From: Ligula intestinalis
Taxonomy: Eukaryota > Platyhelminthes > Cestoda > Diphyllobothriidea > Diphyllobothriidae
Reading direction: 5' to 3'
Length of the DNA: 64,000 nt
NCBI GenBank assembly: GCA_036362985.1
Contig: JAYGXS010000010.1
Span: 3,400,472 to 3,464,471, forward strand
The position numbers were made by a program, and so were the translations under genes. The notes under the pieces were generated by a model. The model had not been told where the DNA came from and made no database searches. It saw nothing but the letters and a program-made list of their open reading frames with translations. Shown here piece after piece: positions 56,201-64,000 of the stretch (positions are counted from its first letter, which is position 1; every line of letters begins with the position of its first letter).

Positions 56201-59200
56201 CACTGCGAACCCTTTCCTGATTGGGTGAGAGACGACCCGAATCCGCAAGCCTGCGCAGAGGCAGAGCCTTTTGTTAGCTCCTTTTCTACAGTACACATTC
56301 CAATCAAATCGGTCTTACCCAACTTCTGACTTGGCGGAACCTTCCGTGGTTGACGATCACTCCTCCAAGGTGCCTTTTAGACAAAAATTCACGTCTGCGG
56401 AAATGGCTTGTGAGTAACCTCATCACAACCTTATTTGATTTGCACTATCATGGTAGTCAGACTCTTGTAAACAGTGTACATTTTCCTTCTAGCGTTCACT
56501 GGGTCTATTAAATGATTCCTGTGCAAGCCCTTGTGAGATTTTACGTGATCGCAAAATGTTGCTTTGCGTGCAAAAATCGCTTTTTTGAAGCGTCTTTCGG
56601 GAAAGGTTTTTCAGCAGACTTTTAAAGCATTGTTACCGTGCACGCTCGCAAGTAATTACTTCGAGTATTTCATAGCTCACTCAAATTTTCATCAATAAAA
56701 TGACTCTGAGACAAATGCATCAGAGAATTAACATTTCGGAGTGCTTATACAGTTATATAGTCAAGTAATGTGGGCGCTAATTTGTAGTTGTAATTTGTGT
56801 CACGCCGTCGTGGACATAATTAGCAGTTGCAGTGGCGTAATGGCTAATTGGCAACTGTAATTTAAGTCGGTCCGGCGTCAGTCCAGGTCATCCGGTGTGG
56901 ACGCTAATTGCGGTTCATGTTGGATCATAGTGGTCGGCAGTAGTCTCTTCCACCTTTTTTGAGGTGCTTTTACACTCTAGCCAAATCGATTCACCGGCTG
57001 AATCATCGGAGTGCATGGCCTCAAGAAATGCTCGGCATTTTTTGGAGGGGCAAACCCCGACAATGCCGGTTTTGTCACATGCAAAGGTGTGTACAGTGTC
57101 AAGCCAATGCATAGCTGCTTCGGACAAATTGTCACGTCTCGTCGCTGCCAAATAGTGCTCGTGGATGCATGTGGAGGCAAACCTTCCCGTATGGCCACAG
57201 TATACCGTGTCACAAGCTTCGCATGCGATTTTATAGATAAATTCTTTCTTATCGAGGTATCCAACCCTAGCCTTAGGGTGTGCTAGCTGGGTGCGTAAAT
57301 TGGCCATCGGTTAGTGCGCCACGTTTATCTATTTGTACATACTCTGCCGACGGATATGTGCCACATATGAAAGTTCTCAGAATCAGCTTGACTCTTCAGA
57401 AGGTCCTCGTCGTCTTTAACGCACTTCCATAGGCATGCATACAGCATGCTCAGGAAATTCCCTATCACATGAAATCTCAGTCGAAATTCTGAAATGTGCT
57501 TTTGATTCGAACATAATAATTAAACACCGTTGTACAGCCTAATCTCAATCACATCCATCATATCAGGCTGCCGGCTTTTGGATGGCCTTCTTGTTGACCA
57601 CTGCAAAATTTTATTTTCTAATCAATGACTGCTGATAGATTTTCACTGCTCTTATAAATCCAACTAGAGTTTGTGGGAGAAATGCACGAAAATATTCTTT
57701 CTTTGACGATTTTCTCAGAAAATTACACCTTCTTCGAACTTAGTACTTGAATAAAGGATATCATTCGGTTTCAAAAAGTTTCTTACTATGCGATTTTTAT
57801 AACTATGAAATTTGTACTCATAAAGTAACACATCTTTCGATTTGTTTATACTGCTTATAAGTTATAGCATATACAGTATGGCGAGTCCTGCATGCACCTT
57901 TCATGATGAAGTTTAACCTGATAGTTTAGCATGTATTTTGGCAGGTTATTTTGATCAACTAAGTGGATTTAACAATTAGAAAGGCTTCAGTTTGGAAAAG
58001 TACCCTCTTAGCTAAACTTATGGAGCAAAATAGACACTTATTTTGGCTAAATCATGAGCAAGTTTATATCGAAGAAATCTCCCATGCTATAACGTACGAG
58101 ATAACCAACCTTTTTATAAATATGCATCTTGCTATGGAAGAATTCAAGGATAAGTAAAAAGTGGAAAAATTATCCCTTCCAGAACAGGTAAATTTTGTCC
58201 AAAATTTTTCAGATGCCAGGGAAACCAAGTTTAAGGAATAGCATTTATTTGCAAAAATAAGGTAGGTTTATGTTTAAAAAATAATGTTTAGCTGATTTGT
58301 GAAGTTGTGTTGCAAAAATTGAAAAGAACAATTAACATTTCAAAGTGCTGATACGGTTATATAGTCAAGTAATGTGGGCGCTAATTCGTAGTTACAATTT
58401 ACGGTACGTCGTGGTGGACATAGTTAGCAGTCGCAATGGCGAATGGCTATTTGGCAACTGTCATACGAGTCGGTCCGGGGTCAGCGCTAATTGTGGTTCA
58501 TGATCGTTTACCGTTCTCGGCTGTAGTCTCTTCCACCCTTCTTTGAGGTGTTTGTACATTCCAGCCAAATTCAATTCAGAACTCTACGGAGTTTCTACAG
58601 AAACTAAGGAGAATCACGGTTTCTAATGATGAGATTGTGGTCTCCTTCAAGGTCTTTTCCCTGTTCACCTCCATACCACTCGGTGTAGGAAGGCAATACG
58701 CAGAGGAAGCTCTGAAGAGCTACGAAACGAGGGTTTCTGCAGCTGCTTCACTTGACTTTGTGGACATTTGCCTGGAAAACAATTTTTTTCATTTGATCAT
58801 CGGTACTATCAAAAATTAAAAGGAGCTCAATGGGGTCACCCATATCTGGATTTCTTGCTGAAATCACCATGCAGAAGCTAGAATCAACGAACTCTCCATC
58901 GATTAACCCTAAGTTATGAGTACGATATGTAGACGATACCTTTGATGGCGTAAAAAGGGCCAAATCTAAGTGTTTAACAATCCCATCAACTCAATCATTC
59001 CGGGCATTCAATCACGCTCGAGAAGGGGGTTAAAAACAAACTGCCCTTTTTGGATGTTCCCGTGCAGTGAAATGCTAACGGAACATTATAAACGTCCGTT
59101 TACCGCAAAGACATGCATGTGGAAGTTTTCCTTAACTACGAGAGTAAAAACCCCATCTCTCACAAAAGGAACGCCATCAACAGTCTGCTACGCCGAGCGA

Positions 59201-60358
59201 AGACTCACTACCTTGACAAAGAAACCTATCAAAACGGTCTTAATTATCAGTTTGAATTGTTTTCCGTAACGGGTATCCCGGAGACTTTGTACGCCGATGG
59301 ATAAAACAACAACAACGCAACAACAAGGAACCACATATTTCCAGTTGGTCGCCCTAAGCAAACATATGGTGAATCCCTCCTTATATAAGGAACGTGTCTG
59401 AACCCGTTGAAAGACACTTGAAAAAATACCAAATATAAGTGGCAAACAAACCGATGGCTACTTTTTGTACCCAGCTTGTACACGATAAGAGAGTAGTCAT
59501 CTACAAAATTCCACGCGGAGCTTGTAAAACCGTATATTGTGACCAAGCAGGAAAATCTGTCTCCACACGCATTCACGAGCACCAACTGGCAGCGAAAAGG
59601 CGTGATCATTTGTCCGAAGTGGCTATGCATTGCCTTGACACAGGACACACCTTTGCATGGGACAAAACATGCATCGTTGGTATTTGCCCCTCTAAAAGAC
59701 GTCGAGAATTTCTTGAGGCCATGCACTCCGACGATTCATACATTAACCGGTGTATCGAGTTGCCCAAAGTGCACAAACGCCCTAAAGAAAGGTGGAAGAG
59801 ACTTCAACCGAGAGCTATGTACGAATATGAACCGCAATTAGCGCTCACATCGGATGACCCGGACTGACGCCAGACCGATTCAAATTACAATTGCCAATTA
59901 GCCATCACGCCATTGCGACTGCTAATTCTGTCCATCACGATGTGACGCAAATTGCAACTACCAATTGGCGTCCACACTAGATTACTATCTAGCTGTATAA
60001 GCACTTTCAAATGGTAACTGCTTTTTGTGCATTCTTCTAAAGTCTGATGGCGACCCGGGTATTCAGTGTCGAACATCTACTATATAAGTTTCTTCATTTT
60101 CCTAAAGGGCACCTATTCTTGAAAATCTATAAGCTTCTGCAAAAAATGCCTCGTATAAAAGACGAACATTTAACACGTGAAAGGTGACTGACATACCTGA
60201 GTTCTTTTCCGGCCCTGTTTATCAATTGGCGCAATCCATCTTGGCAACACTTCACCGTGTCCAATTCCTTGAGCAGACACAAGAAAAATAAATCATGGAC
60301 CAAAACGTCTTCAATCCCGTGATGATATAGATCACCAGAGATTTGTTTTTGATTAGAA
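47270..60358 (-). CDS. Tektin family protein, N-terminus missing
   Basis: Five exons in minus order: 60358-60197, 55067-54924, 54018-53730, 51913-51759, 47468-47270 (TGA). Phases agree (2, 2, 2, 0, 2), giving about 315 aa; tektins are usually 400-490, so one or more 5' exons are not identified. Tektins are coiled-coil filaments inside axonemal doublet microtubules of cilia and sperm tails. Evidence: VHDLFFLCLLKELDTVKCCQ matches VHDxVEKxLIREVDLLKCCQ; VPLTWQEFTKANCEKAKKAR matches VPETWxKFTDDNILR; IVMLRRSITDKEEPRRIAET matches the AIKDKEGPLKVAQTRL block; NSIFIDKEKCLGLRKLCP matches the conserved NSLFIDRxKCMxxR ending. The tektin signature nonapeptide RPNVELCRD is here RKRYENCQD, so it is divergent. 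The introns hold a LINE and several Penelope elements. Confidence 0.85.
47706..47750 (-). ncRNA. Hammerhead ribozyme motif, left arm
   Basis: Minus strand: GCT, CTGACGA, an A/T stem II with a GA-rich loop, GAAAC, GTC, then AGC returning stem I (three pairs). Mirror of 48681-48727. Confidence 0.6.
48681..48727 (+). ncRNA. Hammerhead ribozyme motif, right arm
   Basis: GCT, core CTGACGA (48685-48691), stem II GGAAGC/GCTTTT with a GAGC-rich loop, core GAAA (48715-48718), C, GTC (48720-48722), then AGC. Cleavage would follow 48722. Stem III is almost absent, as in Penelope hammerheads. Confidence 0.6.
48815..49010. repeat. Interspersed repeat R3, copy 2
   Basis: Counterpart of 4345-4530; runs directly into the LINE RT segment. 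Confidence 0.55.
48985..50030 (+). mobile_element. Non-LTR retrotransposon, RT and 3' region
   Basis: Translation in shifted frames gives LTCGVQQVCPLSLILFNFLI (RT domain 4), then PDLEYADDIVVLGKT with the YADD catalytic motif (49191-49205), NVSKTKLLTT, CFRYLASNMLA, YKISIRPVFAYACETWPVRK and LYRRFFKPTSLASYIQHRRL, then WFGHVLRKPSTDLCRLGM. This order is typical of RTE- and Jockey-like polymerases common in flatworms. Several stops and frameshifts are present; the copy is dead. It is antisense to the tektin, within its last intron. Confidence 0.85.
50031..51758. other. Intronic sequence of the tektin; one SINE fragment
   Basis: A truncated SINE body lies at 50610-50702 (GACCGGAATGGCCATTTCTG). GACCTACTGAAAACTTACAA near 51072 resembles the R1 end. 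Nothing else is recognised. Confidence 0.5.
51914..53729. other. Tektin intron, AT-rich
   Basis: Two halves are similar: 52090-52800 and 53060-53650 share a series of blocks (CTTCTTAACGAGGAT-like start, then TCAATTCAAATATATTTTA against TTATAAACTGAAGTATATTTTA, then CTTGTACTCTTTTGGTAGCA against CTTGTACTGGTTTGATAGCG). The stretch near 57560-58260 contains related blocks. This is probably an old AT-rich repeat without coding content. Confidence 0.5.
54148..54195. mobile_element. Penelope terminal fragment
   Basis: GAAGAGGACGACTCGATCGCG followed by TTTTATTTC shows the family's end, including a reverse polyadenylation signal; nothing of the body follows. Confidence 0.4.
55160..55345 (-). mobile_element. 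Penelope-type terminus with hammerhead motif
   Basis: GGAGGAAGATTCGATCTCTA and TCTTATTCTGACCTTTCGGC precede the ribozyme; GGCTACGCATAAATGGGG may be the decayed TATA element. The endonuclease part is absent. Confidence 0.5.
55198..55245 (-). ncRNA. Hammerhead ribozyme motif
   Basis: Minus strand: TACTCT, core CTGACGA, stem II GGCTCC/GGAGCC with a 6-nt loop (perfect), core GAAA, G, GTC, then AGAATA. Stem I pairs TCT with AGA, plus one more after a mismatch. It has the best stem II among the Penelope-linked motifs here. Confidence 0.65.
56742..57310 (-). mobile_element. Penelope-like element, truncated, antisense
   Basis: The frame 57307-56915 reads EFIYKIACEACDTVYCGHTG then CIHEHYLAATRRDNLSEAAM, MHWLDTVHTFACDKTGIVGV and SKKCRAFLEAMHSDDS, a nearly intact GIY-YIG domain with Y..Y.G and the R..EH motif (here CIHEH). 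The terminal region 56742-56986 matches 58348-58566 and, inverted, 59785-60017. The RT part is missing. Same strand as the tektin, in its first visible intron. Confidence 0.8.
58348..60017 (+). mobile_element. Penelope-like element with RT, GIY-YIG and long inverted ends
   Basis: Inverted ends of about 220 bp (58348-58566 and 59785-60017; shared ATAGTCAAGTAATGTGGGCG region and GTCTCTTCCACC). RT blocks: VVSFKVFSLFTSIPLGVGRQ, CLENNFFHL, a YVDDTF catalytic motif near 58927 (RYVDDTFDGVKR), SVYRKDMHVEVFLNYESKNP and SHKRNAINSLLRRAKTHYLD. GIY-YIG: VIYKIPRGACKTVYCDQAGK, STRIHEHQLAAKRRDHLSEV, AMHCLDTGHTFAWDKTCIVG. Several frameshifts separate the parts, so it is dead. It is the most complete Penelope copy here and lies antisense in the tektin intron. 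Confidence 0.85.
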
Positions 60359-61436
60359 CTCACACATTAAGAAAATATTATTTTAAAAAGCTGTTACAAG
60401 GAATCACTTGGATTGCAAAAGATACACACTGGTCCTATTATTATTAAGGGACGCTGTTCTGATTTAGTTGTGAGAAAGAAACAAAAGCTTTAGAAAAATA
60501 AGTTTCACCATTTACTCATCAGAATAAGGATGTTACGTGAACAGTTAAAACTGCCGAATATAATGTAAGATTAATTAGTGAGGAGACAATAATTCATTGG
60601 CAGAAACATGATATGTGGATCAATTGTTGTTTGTTTTCATCTAAAACCTGTATCTCCTCCTCGCATAATAGGAACCCTATGTTACGGCAGTCAAGGTAAA
60701 GCAACGCTCAACCTCTCGTCTCTAGCGACTGGTAGTAGGTGTGCATTAGTATTGGCCGACGGCAGCCTGGTGTGGCCAATCACCTTCAAGACTGACTCGC
60801 ACGGGACCTTACCATGAAACCCACCTTCCCCTTTTGGGGGGACGGACGCATGCTCGTCTGAGTGTCAACTTCCTCCAACCTTTCCTCCGCTGCTTTTGTG
60901 CAGGATATACTATTCCTTCCACCTGGCCTCCCCTATCCTCTCTTCCCATATAGAATCGGGCCTGAAGATGACAGCGGCAAGGATCTTCGCCTATTAACTT
61001 AAGCCGCCGCAATATTACCGTGTCCAACTCTCCACACGTTCATCGATGGCTCCGCTTGTTCCTACAGCGCAAAATAAAACAGTCGGATGACCGGCTTCTC
61101 AGCCAGATGGGCAAATAAAAAACTGCCAACTTATTGGGCAGAGCGTTGTGGAGGAAACTTTCGAACACTTTTTCCTTGAAAACTTTAATCACAATGTTCG
61201 TTGCAGCCGCAACAGAAACAAGTAGCACTTCTAGCATTTGATTTTCTTCTATAGCAACTAAATTGGCTTGCATGAAGCTAACAAGAGGATCATTATTCGA
61301 ACAATCTTCGATGATGGTTGCTCCTGAGGTCATAATTAAACCTTTCATAGGATAATCAGGTCTAAACAGCGTTCTCAAGCAAGGCGATAACTGTAAGTTT
61401 GTGGGTCACACACTGAACTAGAAATGTGTGAATTCA
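60359..61436. other. No gene recognised; upstream of first visible tektin exon
   Basis: The minus-strand frame 61040-61378 (LVSFMQANLVAIEENQMLEV, later NIVIKVFKEKVFESFLHNAL) is the longest here. It does not resemble a tektin N-terminus or any family I know and has no proven splice sites. The GC-richer block 60640-61030 looks like repeat DNA. Confidence 0.4.
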
Positions 61437-61570
61437 AAAGACGAAGATGCGATCACTGGAACAAGAGTTTTATTTGCCTGACGTTTCGGATTCCGTCGGG
61501 AATCCTTAGTCATAGGTCATCGTAAACAGGTCTGAGACATGCGCATGTTTCGCAAGTTCGAAACTCGGGT
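61437..61570 (-). mobile_element. Penelope terminus with hammerhead-like fold
   Basis: GATGCGATCACTGGAACAAG, TTTTATTTG and CCTGACGTTTCGGATTCC, then the exact stem GGATTCC/GGAATCC. Minus-strand core: GAAAC intact, CUGANGA degenerate (CTATGACTA). Confidence 0.6.
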
Positions 61571-62289
61571 GCTGTATCACTTGGGATTCGGTTGACTGAA
61601 TGCCGCAGTTAATAAATTTGAAGCGGAAGTTATTTATTAAATTTCGAGAGAGTTTATCAACCTCTTCCTCTGTTTGCATGAATAACAAAGCAATCAGAGA
61701 ACACATCATTTTGAATTTTTACAGACTCGATAATAGCAAGATCTTTTTAACGTTACGCATGGTCATAAGTAATGTCAACTTGATCAGCTCTCTGGAAATA
61801 TATTTGTACAACTAAATTCTGCCGTTGTCGCTTGCTTAAAATTTGTGCCTGGGCAAAAAAAGACGGTGAATAAGTCAGAAAGGGTCATTCTACTCGCATT
61901 TGCCTTTTCTTAGCAATGTTCTTCTGCTGAACTCTTTATTAACAAATTTTGAAGCCTTTAACCTTCTATGCCTCCTAGCCCCAATTCAGCATGCTTTCTA
62001 AAACCATGTTTTGACTTGCTACGCTTAAATAATATATCTTTCTGTTAGGACGGTCCAGCACGCGAGTCGTCACTCTGGCCGTCCTGAGGGAAAGAGAACA
62101 AAAAAAACCTCCGGGCCAGTGGGTGTATCTTTTAACCAGATCGTTTTGAGTTGGCTTTTCGCTCCTGTCTGACCTTGATCTTCGCCTAAAGATGAAGAGC
62201 CCTAGCTTAATTCATATAGAGCCCTAGGGTTTACTGGCCGATTCTAGGATTATTAATTTCTTGTCATCAGAGTTTTCCGGCTCAAACAA
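61571..62289. other. No gene recognised
   Basis: Frames near 61506-61815 overlap each other on both strands without domains. Confidence 0.4.
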
Positions 62290-62445
62290 GGCACCGTGAA
62301 ATAGCTATTTCGGGCTATTGGCCCTCATCAGCCACGGGTAGCCAACTCTAGTGTAGCAGCTGAAATTGCCGCCGCACCCGAGTTTCGAACACGCGCCTCG
62401 CCGGTCAGGGGCAGACGTCCTAACCATTGAGCCATCGAGGTAGAT
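62290..62445 (-). repeat. tRNA-derived SINE
   Basis: The minus strand has ACCTCGATGGCTCAATGGTT (A-box region) and GTGTTCGAAACTCGG (B-box), then a body with GGCTGATGAGGGCC on -. Confidence 0.7.
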
Positions 62446-63929
62446 GTCTAGCCGGTTGTAGATCGGGAGCATATATCGGTGCACAAACAAATAATTAAAT
62501 TCTTAAATTTGTTTGGGAGATATTTAACGACAAGATGTGGATAGATGGGACAACGGAGTTTCGAACCTTCACAAGAAAACCCGTACCTCAGTAACTTCCG
62601 CTTTATTCATATATTCAATAACTGCAAAAATCAGACGGTATGGCCCAAAATTCGTGCAAAATGCATATCTTTGTAAACGTTTCGTCATTAATCGCCTACC
62701 GGTGTGAACGCATTTACGAAAAATTAGAAATCACCATGAAAAACATTAGGCAAATTTAAAACTTAAATAAATTATAAGAAGTACAAGGTGTTTGTTAAGA
62801 AAAATAAAACTTTCCCCATAATGCCCAAGTTCCGGCGACGTAAAAATAGCTATAAATTAGAAAAATAAATGTTGATATTTTCTGAAGTTGACAACTTCAG
62901 GTAGCCAATTTCTTTGCATAAAAAGAGCTTTTCTTTTGCCAAAATTTTTTGTACATATTGGCATAATTTGGAGACTATTTATTTAATCTCATCCTTCAAA
63001 TTCTGGCATAATTTCCAGCGTTTTCAGTTTCTTTATGCGCTCGTCCATCAATTGAGTTTCTGTTCGACAATAGCGGATTCCATAACATAAATTCTGCCAA
63101 AAATAAGACACGGAAGTGGGAACTTCGATTCCGACGAAACAGGATGTCATGTCTAAAGTTACAGGAAAGATTAATCTGCCTATGTCTCAGTCTTTTAAAT
63201 TAACACAGCACCTCAGGCAGTGGAGATTCCTATGCATACAGTCGCGTCGGCAACAGCAGTTTATGTAGCCCCCTAACATACCCCCTAGTCCCAGCATGTT
63301 GTTTTACGAAAACTGTGGTTATAGGGTTTTATGGGTGGAGAATAAGGATATGCAGTAAAATATACTTTAATAACTGTTGTATGCATTTTTATTTTATTGT
63401 ATTTAGAAGTGTTGTTGATTTATATCCAAAAATTGTCCTAATCCGTATTACCTTTTAACGTATTGCGGAAAAACACGATTATCAAATTGCGGCTTTTTTG
63501 AAATTCCCGAAATATAGAAATGGTTGGTATGGGGTCGTCTACTTCAACTTACCTGAGGTCCAACTTTCCATTCTGGAGTTAGGTTAGTAAAGTCTGTGGC
63601 CCTTAGCGTTGCGCACACCTTCAATTTACATGTGGAACAACTTACTCCCAGCGGGTGCGTGAAACAACTTCGACTACATTTTTTCACTTTACACTTACTT
63701 CTAAACATTTTTTTCTCTGTCTTTCCTATTTCCCCACTCCCCAAAACCCTATAACTACTGTTTTCGTAAGGTAACATGCTGGGGCTCAGAGTATAGTAAG
63801 GGGGCTACATAAGCTACCATTTCTGAATTTTATTGACCATTTTCAGACTCCCATGATGCAAAGGGAAGAGTGCTAGCATACCGACCAAGCTGTCCAGCTT
63901 CGAACACTGCATATCCCCGATCTTATACC
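62446..63929. other. No gene recognised
   Basis: AT-rich. 63275-63370 and 63700-63830 are an imperfect inverted pair: TAGCCCCCTAACATACCC and CATGTTGTTTTACGAAAACT against GTTTTCGTAAGGTAACATGC and AAGGGGGCTACATAAGC. No coding signal. Confidence 0.5.
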
Positions 63930-64000
63930 AGCCAGACTGTGAGCTCGTAACTCAACTGTTAGGACTTTCGCCCTGACGGAAGAGATCGCGAGCTCAAACC
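63930..64000 (+). repeat. tRNA-derived SINE head, cut by window end
   Basis: GAGCTCGTAACTCAACTGTT and AGATCGCGAGCTCAAACC resemble A- and B-box regions. The body lies beyond the window. Confidence 0.4.

Overview
The window looks like nuclear DNA of a parasitic flatworm, most likely a tapeworm of the diphyllobothriid type. That is an inference from 37-38 bp introns, acceptor-like sites just upstream of start codons (compatible with spliced-leader trans-splicing), and many decayed Penelope-like, Tc1-like and non-LTR elements. There is no operon structure. Short exons are separated by repeat-filled introns, and most long open frames are repeat remnants or shadows.

Three conserved genes can be assembled exon by exon with matching splice phases. 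(1) A WTAP/Fl(2)d orthologue, a subunit of the m6A writer complex, on + at 21568-28777; the model gives about 354 aa and needs a putative 8-nt microexon. (2) A probable BLOC1S2 orthologue on + (exons at 32373, 37789 and 43400), whose last exon is uncertain. (3) A tektin (axonemal microtubule protein) on - at 47270-60358, with five exons and the N-terminus missing. BLOC1S2 and the tektin converge.

Layout: 1-21.5 kb has few certain genes. It holds old repeats, an inverted-repeat pair (10.07/12.49 kb), a group of similar decaying exon-like units (11.5-13.7 kb), a tRNA-like gene on - (14.1 kb), and CR1-like reverse transcriptase debris (17.2-19.4 kb). From 21.5 to 28.8 kb is WTAP. From 28.9 to 32 kb are a long (CTT)n tract, a CCAAT/TATA promoter-like unit and a 1.07-kb foldback element. 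From 32.4 to 44.9 kb is BLOC1S2, with Tc1 and Penelope insertions in its introns. From 45 to 47 kb are tRNA-derived SINEs. From 47.3 to 60.4 kb is the tektin, whose introns hold a 1.1-kb Penelope palindrome, a YADD-type LINE and a Penelope copy with long inverted termini. From 60.4 to 64 kb are repeats and no recognised gene.

The most interesting signal is a set of hammerhead-ribozyme-like motifs. One sits alone in a WTAP intron. Others lie in the terminal arms of Penelope-like elements, including both arms of one palindrome. One small Penelope-derived palindrome can be dated against a duplicated empty site within the same window.
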